Of a DNA stretch of 64,000 nucleotides, positions 35,516 through 47,293 are shown in pieces (position 1 is the stretch's first letter; each line of letters opens with the position of its first letter). This DNA is from Macrobrachium rosenbergii. Lineage: Eukaryota > Arthropoda > Malacostraca > Decapoda > Palaemonidae. Under the pieces are notes generated by a model that saw only the letters and a list, made by a program, of their open reading frames with translations, was not told the DNA's origin and made no database searches. Both the position numbers and the translations under genes were made by a program. The stretch spans positions 65,954,220 through 66,018,219 of the forward strand of contig NC_089788.1 in NCBI RefSeq assembly GCF_040412425.1. Reading direction: 5' to 3'.

Positions 35516-35846
35516 ATAAGTAACTTACCAAGTAATTACATAACTAATGTATCTATCTACCTCACGCGGCAACCTTTTTCATTTAGCGGTAGTGCTGCTT
35601 TTTTGTTTTTACCTAGGTGACAGCCCCACCCAATATCGGAGAACACTGGAACAACCTGGCAGCTATTTACTCTATTTGTTTCTGCCGGTTGTGGCGTTAA
35701 CATCGCGCCATTTGCAGCACCTTTGTTGGATTTTTTCAGTTGTTATTTCATATTTGGTGAAGCACAATTGTTTTGTTCTGGTTGCGCTCAAGCTATAGGC
35801 AGTTTGTGTATGATTTAGATTAGTTTTCAACAGATTATTTAGAATT

Positions 35847-36280
35847 ATGTCGGATTCTAGTAGTTCTGGTATTTGCTCTTGCAGCAAGGTAAGCTGCAAG
35901 GCTAGGCTAACTAAAGCTTGCTATGATTCTCATACGATCTGTTCTAAATGCAGTGGGCAAGATTAAGGTATTGATAAAACCTGTAATGAAAATTCAGTGT
36001 GGGATAATAAACAGTAGAAGGTTCTTAAGTCTCGTTTAGACAAGTTAGAGAGAGATAGAAAGAGGAAAGTGGCTTCTAGAGCTGAAAAATGCTCTCTTAG
36101 TGTAGAGGCTACACCTAAACCTAGCCTAGAGGTTACCCCTACTACTCTCCCTTCGACTCGTATTCTTACTTTTTCTTCTAATACTGGCCTGCCTACTGAA
36201 CATCCTTCTACTCACGTGCCTGGCTCCCTTCCTTCCAGTCCTAATGCATCACCAGTCTCGAATCTAGTGTTGATAAGCTA
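35847..36280 (+). pseudogene. DIRS element 2 ORF1 head
   Basis: Starts 'MSDSSSSGICSCSKVSCKAR', then 'ACYDSHTICSKCSGQ' and a stop; beyond it 'KSRLDKLERDRKRKVASRAE', co-linear with ORF1 of element 1 including Cys-x-x-Cys, His and basic helix. At least two in-frame stops. The remainder to 36280 is Ser/Thr/Pro-rich as in the counterpart. Confidence 0.75.
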
Positions 36281-36394
36281 ATTAATTTAATTGTAAGTAC
36301 CGATGCTGATTTTGGAGCTTCCATTAAAGTGATTATGGAAAAAGTGTTTTCTGAAAAAGTGCAAAGTGATAGTGCAGTGCAAGTGGAGCTCCGA

Positions 36395-36766
36395 GATACT
36401 ACCTGAATAGGACAGAAAAGATCAGGGGTACATCTAGTAACCTTTGGTGTTCAGTAAGGAACCCATCTTGTCCTTTGTCAAAGAATGCCTTGTCGTTCTT
36501 CCTGAGATTTGATTAGAGAAGCACACTCCCAGATCCAGGAGGACTTTTACCAAATTTTCAAGTGAGTGCATGGCATCAGGGCGGTGTCTACTTCATTGGC
36601 ATTTAGGCATAACATGGCCTTGTCCTCTGTTATGCAGTCAACCTACTGGAAGTGCAGGTCCATTTTTGCCTCTCACTACTTGAAGGAAGTAGAAACTGTG
36701 TTCGATGATTTTAGTGCCTTGGAGCTGTTATCAGTGGCTGGCTTGGTATTAGGTGAAGAATTATAG
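36395..36766 (+). pseudogene. DIRS element 2 tyrosine recombinase, C-terminal end
   Basis: Reads 'YYLNRTEKIRGTSSNLW' then 'HGIRAVSTSLAFRHNM' (His-x-x-Arg present), 'QSTYWKCRSIFASHYLKEVE' with the nucleophile Tyr in 'SHYL', ending 'GLVLGEEL' stop. One shift near 36510. Very close to element 1's recombinase; the fusion point with the ORF1 scrap is at about 36390. Confidence 0.82.
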
Positions 36767-37285
36767 GATGCACTCTTCTTCTCCTACTATCTTTTCGTCT
36801 TGGTGTAGGGTTTTCGAGTTTTTAGGGAGCATGGGGGGTACAAGGTGCCTGGAGTATTCACCAGTCTTAGTGGATAGGTTGTGGTCTTTTATCAAGTGTT
36901 GTCAGATTAGATGATAGCGTTGTCTGATTTTTTAATCTTCGTACTGTGCCCAGGGCACAGGTACTTTATCGTATGCTTTGCCAGCCATCAGGCATAACAT
37001 CTGCTACAAGGCTCCCACTTAAATAGAGGCACCCCACAGCTCAACAGCCACGCCACTACGGGTTAAGATGAGCACAACCAGAGGCAGTAGTCACCTGCAG
37101 TAGCTCCTACCAGGTAAGGAAACAACAAGCATTGCATTCAATGCTGGTAGATTTTTCTGTTTCAGAGTGATTATCATGCTTTAATGTTTTGGAGTATATT
37201 ATATCCATGTATCCCACCTCCATTCAGTGTGGGATTCAGCTATGTAATTACTTGGTAAGTTACTTATATGAAAATGACATTTTCG

Positions 37286-37359
37286 TAATAAAATTAAGGT
37301 TCATATATACTTATCATGTACTTGTAATAAAATTAAGGTTCATATATACTTAGCATGTA
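37286..37359. repeat. Two-copy tandem repeat, 39 bases
   Basis: 'taataaaattaaggttcata' plus 'tatacttatcatgta' is repeated once with a single difference (tatcatg/tagcatg), between the DIRS right-end piece and the MITE. Confidence 0.85.
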
Positions 37360-37623
37360 CAGGCAGTCCCTGGTTATTGGTAGGGGTTCTGTTCTGAGTG
37401 TGTGATGATAACCGAAAATCGGCGATTTCAGCGCCTTTTCAGCAATTTTGGGGGCTTATCGGCGCCTCTGTTAGGTATGTATTGGCGCCAATACCCAATT
37501 ATCGGGGCCGTTAAGCGGAAATTGGCAATTTTCAGCACCAAAAATTGCTGATTTTCATTGCTAGACAAGCGCCGTAAAACTGGATCGCTGTTGACGAGTC
37601 CACCATTAACTGGGGACTGCCCA
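37360..37623. mobile_element. GGCAGTCCC-family MITE inside DIRS element 2
   Basis: Starts TA + CAGGCAGTCCCTGG and ends 'ggggactgccca' + TA. Interior has 'gataaccgaaaatcggcg', 'aagcgccgtaaaactgg' as in other members. Sits between pieces of the DIRS right end. Confidence 0.75.
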
Positions 37624-38599
37624 TAATTACATAATCGGAGCCTGCCTGCCTCCCCTCTCATGGACATGAGGACACAAACAATTTTGAGTAATGGCTGCCA
37701 GGTTGTTCCTGTGTTTCCTGATAGTGGGTGATTCTGTCACCTAGCTAAAAACAAAAAAGAAGCGCTACCGCTAAATTAAAAAAGTTGTTGCGTGATGTAG
37801 ATAGATACATTAGCTATGTAATTACTTGGTAAGTATATATGAAACTTAATTTTATTTTGAAAATTTCATTTTGGGTATGAGTCAACAGGAAAGTGAATGG
37901 AATGACAGAATAACATTGGCATTTGCAGGAGATATGAGCAGTACCCAATCATTTGTCCACCACTCTACTTGAATGTGTGGCCTTGCCCATTTCATCCTTG
38001 TATACTACTGTATTGACATGCCCCTTCAACTGTTTTTTACTCTACCTGTGTAAAGCCATGTCTGCCTCATCTCTGCATTGTTTGTGGTTTGGTCTGCCTG
38101 GTCAGCTTTGGTCACTGCTCTAAGTGTGAATCCTTCCTAGCCCACTGGTGCTCACACTGTCATTGCCCTTACCAGCTGATGTGACTATGACTGTTGTGGA
38201 TTTGTATGCTGTACATTGGAAGACAAGACTGTGTGTTGTGCTTTCTCCAGTACTGACTGCTCTCCTTTTCCAAATATCAGCACACCTGTGCTTGCAGCTC
38301 TGCAGAGTTTGAGACTCAAAGATATCTTGTATTTGGTTTTGTTGCTAGTGTTCATTCTCATCAGATTCCTAGACACCTGCTACTGTTCAAAGGAGTTTCT
38401 TTTTTATGTCATTGGGATGTGAATTTTAGCTTCTTTCCTATTATATTCTTAATATATTCTTGAAGCCCACTGGTGTTCCAGAATATGAATAGACATACTC
38501 TGCCTGCTTACTTTTTTAAAGCTTTGTAACATGAAATTAGTTTTTCCCGCCCATATGTGACTCAACTCTTCCAGTCTGTGGATCAAGGTTCAGTTGCTG

Positions 38600-39050
38600 T
38601 ATTCAAGGTGAACTAACTGCAAATCACCTTCACTCAAGCCATAGCCACTATTGATGCCAACCCAGAACTGTCATTTTAAGACCTTTGGAAAGAATACAAC
38701 CTTTGTAAGTGTATCAAGAATATAGCTATTGCTTGGGAGGCTGTGACAGAGAAATACATGAACAGGATCGTGAAAAAGTATATTAAATTCTGTGTTACTC
38801 CTTTTGTTGGATTTTTTAGTGAACATGAACTTGAATTGATTCAAGAAAAATACTAAAACTGGCAAAAGAACAGTTTTTGGAATGTGGAGTGGAAGAAGTC
38901 GATGAGCTGCTAGAACAGAAATCTGGAATCCGGAGAACCATACCAATGAAAAGCTAATTGTGATGGGAGAAGAAAGAGTGGCAGAAGAAAGTAGGGAAGC
39001 AGCAGAAAGCACAGAAGAGGAACCAAAAAGGTAATTCATCATTAAGGGAT
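38600..39050 (+). pseudogene. Tigger/pogo transposase C-terminal remnant
   Basis: Frames together read 'LWKEYNLCKCIKNIAIAWEA' then 'VTEKYMNRIVKKYIKF', 'LAKEQFLECGVEEVDELLEQ', and 'EKLIVMGEERVAEESREA'. This is the C-terminal portion of Tigger-type DDE_1 transposases: a WKxYNLxDCIKNIAxAW block, then an acidic xVEEVDELLE block. At least three frameshifts/stops. The catalytic centre is absent. The minus-strand frame 38671-39042 is a shadow. Confidence 0.72.
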
Positions 39051-40429
39051 TAACAGTTGGTTTATTCTGACTAATTGCACATTTTGAGACAATGGACCCA
39101 AAGTATCAAACAGGTTGCAAAGATTGAATGAATGGTACACAATGCTTTATGTTCTCATTGTGAAATTTTCATTGATAAAAAGAAATGAACAATTCAGACG
39201 AAGCTCACCCAGTTTGTGAGAAAACAATCCTCCAGCTGGCCTGAGCACAGCCCTTCATGACAACAGCAATGATCTGCAGCCTGGCACAAGCTGGCAGTAA
39301 GATTTTTCTGCTTTAGTGTTTTTATCTTGCAAATAAAATGCTTTCTGTTCTTTGTATTTTTTTTTATTTTTTTTGTTTTGCAAATATTCAGCAGATTGTG
39401 TTCAGTGATTGATGTAAACCATCAAATGTAAAATTAAGAAGCAAAATTATATTTATTCAGATCACATATAGTACAAATGATATAAAATGCAAAGAAACAG
39501 TAAACATTTTAAAAATACAAAAATGTTTAAAGAAAGATTAAAAAGCTTGAAAAATTAATTAGCCAAGAAATGGACGAACATTTATACAGTATGTAGAAAG
39601 ATATAAAGGTTCTAACAGTAGTGAACCAAGGCTAAAACAGTAAAAAGGTTATAACAATTATGACCTAGAAAAATGGTGATCAAAAGGTTAAAAAATACTG
39701 AATGGCATGACTTACAGATGGTAAATTATATTGCACAGTATTTTACATGTGGTAATTTTTGCAGAGAAAATAAAAGGTAAATTTATTACCAGATTGACTC
39801 ATGGCCAGTTAATTTAAACTAATCGTGGTCTAAGTTTGATCAAGAAACTATGTTTCTACAACAGAAAACTTTTTTATCATAGAAAGCCATTTATCATATA
39901 ATGAGTACCTTCCTCACAGCCCCACAAACCTTGCTACCTTACATAAAATTTCCATGAAAAGTGAGGTTTATAAACATGTAATGGTCCATAGGGTTTATAC
40001 TGAGACTACCTTTGTCTTCATCAGTCTGACCAGTGGTCTTGTGAACATTGAAAACTTTGATACAGGCTTATATGATTAAACAGGCTTGTATGAAAAAACT
40101 TATTTTGTCTAAACATTAGTATTTTAAAAGTTCAGTATTAATTATTTAGAAACACTATACAATTTTTACCTTTTTTATTGTATAGTTCCATCTTGCATCC
40201 CTTATAATTGCCATTACAGAAGCCTCACTTGGCTGCCAGCAGTCAGGCATGTATCACCTGGTGTCATGTGGTTCCACCACCAGGCAAGCATATAAATTCT
40301 TAAAAGAGGTCTGTTGAACTTTCAGTTATTGTGGAGTTAGGATATGTGTAAAATTGTGTGCATGTTTTGAAATATTAAGAAATTAAATTATGTTTTTGCC
40401 TAGTAATTTTTTTATTTAATTCGGCACAG
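39051..40429. other. SMC6 intron, nothing recognised
   Basis: AT-rich, no ORF of note. 'aggttaaaaa' and 'ggttataacaattatgac' style low-complexity repeats only. Confidence 0.5.
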
Positions 40430-40576
40430 AGGATCTGGAACAAGAACTGAAGACTCTTCAAAGCCAGCATACAAATTCTTTTACAGTATTTGGAACTTGG
40501 GTACAACCATTGCTTGAAAAAATTAATATAGCCTTTAGACAAAGAAAATTTTCTGCCAAACCTGTGGGCCCAGTGG
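40430..40576 (+). CDS. SMC6: SMC6 exon (arm-to-hinge transition)
   Basis: Acceptor 'aattcggcacag', donor 'gtaagt', phase 1 in and 1 out. Encodes 'DLEQELKTLQSQHTNSFTVF', then 'WVQPLLEKINIAFRQRKF' and 'KPVGPVG'. The FG..V..LLE.I..A......KPVGP.G block is the diagnostic entry to the SMC6 hinge (animal SMC6 reads RFGxxVPxLLEAI and KPVGPLG). Length and phase fit neighbouring exons without gaps. Confidence 0.9.
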
Positions 40577-42679
40577 GTAAGTTTTCTTGTTTGCTTGGTA
40601 TATCAGAATAATGTTTATTTGGTTCCTGTTTTATAATTTTGCATGTACGTTATTTCCTTGAATTGCATTTGCTTTGGCATGAAATAGTTGACTGCATAGT
40701 AGTGTTTAGACACTCACCACTCCTACACACACTCACACACACACACACAGGCACACATTGCGCACACAGTAGGAGTAACAACAAGTTTTTTGTCTGCAGT
40801 GGTATGTAACGTGCTTTTAGAAAAGAAAAATTTGTCCAATTGAGGGTGAAGAAGATTGTGCCTTTACATATGCCAATAGCCTATTTGTTTGGAACAAAAT
40901 AATTTTTAAAAATGTAACATGTTTTGATCAAACTGACATTACTTTTATTATCTGAAAATTTTAATCAGTGGGTGTGAGACTGAAGTAGATATTAATTCTC
41001 CAGTTAAGATGACCTCAGGTAAGATGTTACTGTTCCAAAATCAGTCATGCTATCACTCCAATTGAGATATAGATGTGCTGAGAATTTGGTTCACTCAGTA
41101 GGCCTACTAGCTAGGAAGGAGAGCGGCAGTTCAGTAGGATAAACACATTTAGATAGGAAGGTGCGGAGTATGGAAACAGTTTTTGAACCAATTCATGAAT
41201 GGTTGCTAAAGGCTGAAGAGAAAAAGTCCCTATATATTTTGTGAGATTTCCTTCCCTTAAGTTTCACACACTGCATACGCAGAGTTGGTGGATGATTTGT
41301 AAGTACAGTACTCCCAGATCGTATTTTGGTCATCATGGAATAACCAAATTCAGAAGCAAGTTAAGTGCATAGCTTTTAAGTCCCAGTGGAAAGTTTTAGT
41401 TTAAAAAACTTTTTTAGTTGGGAGCTTATTGAAGTTGCCAGTGTCTCCTATAAGGCAAGAATTAGATTGGGTTTGGTTGTTTACTGTAGTGTCTTTGTTA
41501 GCCGACAAATAATGTTCAGTTATATTGAAGTAATACTTTTAAAAAAGTGTTGCTCTTAAAGATCTTCTGTATATAACTCTTTATCATAGTAGTTATCTGG
41601 GTTACTTAGTAGATATGCTGGGCTACTTCTTGTTTGATTAATAGTAGCTTAACCGCCTATATACAGTAGGATTAATAGTAGCTTAACCGCCTATATACAG
41701 TAGGCTACGCAGAGTCGTAACCCGCTCTTGATCGTGTTCAACTTCCAAACCATGGTGTTAAGTAAAACCAGTTGGTTGATTATAGTACCTAATAATTATT
41801 GAACTGAATAGTTTTTTATGATAATGCTCCCCAGTTATCATTAATATCAGGGAACTTGTACCAAATTATATGAAGTTTTCCTTTACAGGCCTACTTCTAG
41901 CAGGTATTGCTCCACTGATGGCAGCATCACTAGTAAAACATTTGTGATGTTTGTTTTCTTACGTGATTATTAAACTTTTGCATGGTCATATAACGGGCAT
42001 TGCAATTGTACTTAATTTATACGCACCTAGCTTATTTAAAAATTTTTCCTTTGGCAAAATATTTTCATTGAAGTACTTTCTTATGTGGCCTATAGCTTTA
42101 CCTGCAGCTTGCGAGTAGCCCAGGCCTGGTAAACAAATATAATGGCTAACAGTATACAGCAATATGGCCACATACTTGTGCCCAAGTTAACTTATTTATG
42201 TTAGTTGTGCTGCCTAAGTTATTACAAATAATTAGCACTTCTAACACTTGTGAGTAATACATTTAAGACAAAATTATGGTAGTAATTATGAACATGGTAA
42301 TACTTACTACTGCCGTATGGATAACCATTGTCATAACATTATATTATAAGTATACACTTGTGACCAAGGTAGCTGTTAGTAATTTATTCCCAACTACTCG
42401 ATTGAATAAAGGGATTTACTATTTGCGTTGTTAAATTATAATTATGATTAGACAATAAGTAATTCCTTTTTTAGGTAAATAAATGGACTTCATGTCTAAT
42501 TTAGATTAGTTTGTCTATATGTAATTATTAAATAGTAATAATAATAGGCGATTAAGGACACACAAATACGCGTTAGTTAAGCTTTATTGTCGTTTAAATA
42601 TATTTGTTTGTTCAGTAATGTTAATAAATATGAGCTTCACTTGTATAGCAATTCTAAACGAATAGTTAACGTGTGTGGT
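40577..42679. other. SMC6 intron: (CA)n and a 34-base tandem duplication
   Basis: A (CA)n-rich tract lies at 40724-40765. A perfect two-copy repeat of 34 bases ('attaatagtagcttaaccgc' + 'ctatatacagtagg') is at 41637-41670 and 41671-41704. No gene or element ends identified. Confidence 0.7.
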
Positions 42680-42683
42680 TTAA

Positions 42684-44354
42684 GGGGGCTGCCGTCCTCC
42701 AAATTTTGGGGAATTATCGAATTTTAGTTATTAACAGTTTTCAGCTGTTTTATGTCTAAGTAAACATACTGAAGTGATAATGCTAAAAAAAAAATTTTTT
42801 TGTTCATCACTTGTATGACACTGCAAACTGAAAATTGTGAAAAAGACTTGAAAAAAACCTGTATGAATAATTCAGGATGGGTCCAAATGAGTTAGGGACT
42901 GTTTTCGACAGTTTTATGCATAAATAAACATCTAGAAACGTTATTGCTAAAAGAAATGTTTATGTTGGTTCATGGTCAATTTTGTTCATCGTTTGTATGG
43001 CACTGTGAATGACAGATTGTAAAAAACGTAAGTAAGAGTCTATGAATGGTCTTAGATTGTATCGAGTTTGAGATATACACTATTTTGGACCATTTTACAT
43101 GTAAACAAACATATCTTGAAATGTTATTGCTTAAAGAAATGTTTAGATTGGTTCATGGACTACTTTCTTCATTGCTCTTATGGCACTGTGAACGACAGGT
43201 TGTAAAAAAAAGCATAGAAAACGAATGTGATAAATAGATTTTATTAAAAAATAATTGTTCCTCATCAAAATATCCCATTTTCTCTAAGGTTAGCACAATA
43301 CAGTAGAGAAAATGGCTTATACGGTTAAGTAATCTAAATATTTTGTATTTTCTCTTGTTTTTGAGGCTGGGAATATTGCTCTTTTGCTGTTTCCTGAAAA
43401 GTTACTTTTTTTTTTTTCCCCAAAACTAAATGTTTCGATCTCAGAGAAGACTGAAACAAAACTTGTGTTTATTCAGTATTATTTGTAGAATCAGTGGTAA
43501 AAGTTAGAAGGGTTTAACCTTCAGTCATTAGGTATGAAGTCATTTACTTTATAGAATGGAGCCTTACGACGTCAGTGCTCCCCATAAATGCGAATTTTAG
43601 GTAATATGTAAATCAAGAGAGAGCACAGTTGTATTCATTTGATTGTATTGTAAATTTCAGAGCTTATTCCGTATATGATGAAATAATGTTAGTGGAAAAG
43701 TCAGCTTTCTAACTGTCGTAGTTTCATAGTTATTACAAAATAAAGTGTGTCACCGACTTATAGCGGATTTGATCTTACGGCGCTTTTTCAGATCGTTAAC
43801 GGCATTTTACAGCGCCATAACTTGATGTTTCATCAAGTTACGGCGCTGGTGATGGCACTAATGGCAAGAATAGGCATCAAGTTAACGGTACTTATGGTGC
43901 TGTAACTTGATACAGCATCAAGTTACGGCGCCGTAACTTGATGCAACATCAAGTTATGGAGCCGATAACAGTGAAACACCGACTTACGGTGGAAATCAAC
44001 TTACAGAGTGGCGCTGGAACGGATCCCCTGCTGTAAGACAAGAACCTACTGACGGAACCAAATTCAATGAAACTTTTACAACTTGTATAATAGTTACATA
44101 TCTATAATTACAAGTGTGAAAAATTATTTTTGAGTGCAACATTTTTTTTGCCATATTATTTTCTAAAAGTTTCAAAATGGTTTTTTCAGCTGCAAAATTT
44201 ATGAACTTAGAGGTTGAATATCATTATTTCCCAACCTCTATTTTTCAGTATTAGCTGTATAATAAGTGGTAAAGATTTTAAGCGAATCCCATCAATCATA
44301 AGGTAGAACGAAGCAATTTCTGTATAATGGGGCCTCATGGCGTTGGCGCGCCCC
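42684..44354. mobile_element. Possible TTAA-flanked (piggyBac-like) non-autonomous element
   Basis: TTAA at 42680-42683 and 44355-44358 flank weakly inverted ends GGGGGCTGCCG and GGGGCGCGCCAAC. Interior: three divergent ~170-base repeats at about 42720-43230 ('aaacat..tgaa..ttattgct', 'ttggttcatgg', 'atggcactgtgaa.gacag'), and a longer diverged duplication (43430-43600 versus 44190-44350, both with 'tagaat..gtggtaaa' and a 'ggggc/ggagcct' end). The TIR match is short, so the call is tentative. Confidence 0.42.
43746..44040. repeat. Hairpin-rich MITE-like repeat with three stem-loops
   Basis: Begins 'gtgtcaccgacttatagcgg' and ends near 'gatcccctgctgtaag'. Contains three near-perfect stem-loops of TAACTTGATG/CATCAAGTTA: arms 43818-43827/43831-43840 (extended outward by GCGCC/GGCGC), 43903-43911/43917-43925 and 43934-43943/43947-43956. 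'caccgacttacggtg' occurs near the right. No ORF. It resembles the GGCAGTCCC MITEs in style but not in sequence. Confidence 0.6.
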
Positions 44355-44359
44355 TTAAG

Positions 44360-45735
44360 CTGGTTTAAGGGGCTTAAGTTTTTGTAGGGTAAATTGTTAT
44401 GCGATTCTTAACTACCTTTTAATGTCATTATCCTTTATTAGATAAGACAAAGTAATTATTGTTAAATAAATATCTATTCATAATAAAATTAAAGTGATAT
44501 TTTATTAATTGAAATATTCTAATCAATAAGTCGTAATATTCATAAAAAAGAAATAAGTTAAAATTGCATATGAAACACCATTGACCTTTACGACTGGGCT
44601 TAGCCTAGAACAAACGTCAGTTGGATTGGGACACTCCTGTAGGGTGGATGGTGTCAGTGCTTACTGAAGAAACTCCTCTGCTTCAAGAAAGAATTAATTC
44701 AGAAATGAATCAGATAAGTGCAATATGTTTGTTATTTAGGCCTAAATTTTAGACATACATATATACAGTATATATGTTGAGGGCTTGTCTGGTGAATTTC
44801 GACTGCAGTTTCAAAGCAGTTGGTAGGGTGCTGATTAATTAATTTAATTTTAAATATTTTATAATATTGCTTATTTAGGATATAGGATAAACAGTTGAAT
44901 TTCTTACATAATCTGTAGTACATTCTGAGTGTACTATCTATACAGTGATTATAGATGGTTAGTGCCAATTAGTGTCCCTTATTAAAAAGGCAGACCCCCC
45001 CACGCCTTTCCTAAGTTGCATGACATCTGGAGGGTAAGTACATCGTTGGTTCAACCAGCCAGCCAATCGGGTTTTAGCTGTATTCTGTCTGAGAAAGAAC
45101 ATTTTGATCATGTGAAGCTAATGATGACATAAACGTGTTTTGAATAGAATATGTAGTTTTTAGTAGGGTATTTATTTTACTGATTACATGAAGAATAGAA
45201 TGAATTCCTTCTCATTACCTTTGAGTGTAAAGTTGTTGGTTCAAAACAAAATTCATCTCTTTAATCACTCAAGGATAGAATGAAGCTGCATAGAGGGAAC
45301 TGGCAATTTCTCTCTCCCTCTCTCTCATGTCATTTGCTATGTAAGCACAAATATTGTTCAGTAACTCAGCTTTTGTCTGTGTAAAGTTTACCTTTGTCAT
45401 GTCTCTCTTTCCTAAAAACATACAAAGCATCGTACTGTAGGTACCAGTAAGGCAGCAGATAGGTAAAACTGTTAATGCTCAGTGATTGGCTATGGTACTT
45501 CCTACCCTTCCATACAGTAGCGTGTTTAAATGACTTTATGTACTGTGCACAAGTTAAATCTGTTACAAGTTAAAAGCATAGTATAAATACAGAATTGTAT
45601 ATATAAAATAAAGATATAAATGAAAAGTTTGTTTACCTTTGGTAAATAAGAAGGAAAATGATACGCAACGAGCTGAGGAACAGTAACTATCTTAAATTGT
45701 GGACAAACATTACATACAGTATTTTAAATCGGCTG
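44360..45735. other. SMC6 intron, nothing firmly recognised
   Basis: AT-rich. A few short frames (for example minus 44732-44968) lack any family signature. A C-rich stretch 'gacccccccacgcctttcc' lies at 44994-45012. Part of this span may belong to the Tigger-type element whose right end is at 45802. Confidence 0.45.
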
Positions 45736-45802
45736 ACTCACATCGGTGTCCATCTTATCCGATATCTGGAGTAACGGGGTCTGGTTTAACGAGGGTTGAC
45801 TG
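45736..45802. mobile_element. Right end of a Tigger-type element
   Basis: Reverse complement reads CAGTCAACCCTCGTTAAACC, then 'gaccccgttactccagatat', a typical pogo/Tigger terminus (CAGT...CCTCG). The partner end is not visible within the next kilobase leftward. Confidence 0.55.
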
Positions 45803-46619
45803 TGTATAAGCAAATTATGGTTCTTTTTGATGCTGTATATTTTTGAGTTTTACGGAATGTCATTGTTGGAAATGAAATGTGCTTGTGTATATAAGAGCAA
45901 CCTTCAGTTCCAGAGTCTGAAAAAAATAGAGAAGTGGATTGCAGTAGTGTTGAATAATAAATGAGTGTCACAGTTTTATATGCAAACTCACATTTTTTTA
46001 GTAGGGTTAGATAACACTGGAAATCACTTAAATACCATCAGGGGCTCTGAGTGTCCTTACATATACCTGGTCAGGTGGAGGGGTTCTTCTTGCACTGAAG
46101 TAGTTCCAAGGATCTGCTGATATTTTTTCATACTAGTCAACTAAAGAAACCATTTTTTGCTTGATATCTGTGGCTGAGGAAATACCCAGACATACTAACT
46201 TATGCTGATCAAGATTAAGAGACCCCTACTGCACTTTCCAGCACCTGCATATGATGTTCCGTTCATTCTCGTCTGCTCACTTTATCATGTGCAAAGAAAT
46301 TCACACCAAGAGTGCAGGGAAAGGAATACTGCACTCACTATATGATTCCTGGGTTAGAGTGAAAGTCAGGTTTTGTATTTTAAGAACCTGGTGTGTTTTA
46401 TCGCAAATCCTTTTTTAATAATAATATATTGTTTGAAGAGCAATTTAATTAGGAAGACAAGGAGAGCCATATAGGTGAATATTGACAAACAGAAATTGAG
46501 GGATTGAAGATGAAAAGGATCAGAATTTCATCCCAAGGAAGGCCATGTGTCATGGCCATGGCATGTAAAGTAGTGGGTTATACTTGTTAATTAGCTTGCA
46601 AGAGGATGATGTTTAGTGC

Positions 46620-46862
46620 TTACCAGCAACCTGAGTCACTAAGGTCTTGAAGGATTACCAGAGATGATTGGGAATGAGAACTGTGGTAATATGGATAAAG
46701 ATTGTGAAAGTTCTTTCTCACTAGGAGATGAGCCACCTCTGTAACGTAATCAACAAGAAGACATCCAAATGTTTGATTAACATCTCTCAAATAAAATCTT
46801 GCAAAGGTAGAATGGCATCTCCATATTCCAGCTCCAAGTATGACAGCAAGCTGCAAGAACAC
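46620..46862 (-). pseudogene. DIRS-type tyrosine recombinase C-terminal scrap
   Basis: Minus-strand frame reads 'MFLQLAVILGAGIWRCHSTF' then 'ARFYLRDVNQTFG'. This equals the end of DIRS recombinases: Trp-Arg-Cys followed by the nucleophile Tyr in 'RFYLRDV' (compare 'YWRCNSVFATHYLRNV' at 31350). No His-x-x-Arg or upstream part is readable, so only the last ~60 residues survive. Confidence 0.65.
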
Positions 46863-47293
46863 TCACCTGATACCTTGTGTCATTACTTTCAGTTGTGATA
46901 TATCAATCTCTGATACTTCAGAATTAACTCTTGTAATCACATGATTCAGAGAGAATATATGTATATTCATTAAGATTTGCCATTTGGTTACTCTTATGAC
47001 CAAAGGGTATAGAAGAGGGTGAGTGAGATTCACAAGTTCACTGAAGGTGAAACCTTATAGCTGTGACCAGACATAGTATGAGATCCTAATGTTGAGAAGA
47101 GGCTTCCTATGTTGGGACAGCAAAAGCAGCAACTATCAAGTCTCAGGCCTAGTTGACTGTGTCTTGGCAATGAAATCCTAGGCTAAAGGAAAGTGTGGCT
47201 GATGACCATTTCTTCAAATGTGTAACAGGGCCAGCATAAATCACACTAACACTCTGAGCAGCCAAGCATGAAAAGAAACACTCCAAGAGTCAA

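Larger units (their letters stand above)
35520..37840 (+). mobile_element. DIRS1-like retrotransposon, element 2, internally deleted
   Basis: Same family as element 1. The left end ('accaagtaattacataacta', 'cgcggcaa', 'tagcggtagtgctgc') is the inverse of the right end at about 37745-37835 ('gcgctaccgcta', 'gttgcgtgatg', 'tagctatgtaattacttggt'), giving inverted terminal repeats of roughly 90 bases. A third, partial copy ('gctatgtaattacttggtaa') is at 37228-37260. Only the ORF1 start and recombinase end remain; about 5 kb of RT-RNase H is gone. A MITE is inserted at 37360. Confidence 0.82.

Noticed and set aside
38671..39042. 123-codon minus-strand frame
   Set aside because: Antisense of the Tigger transposase C-terminus, which is readable on the plus strand.
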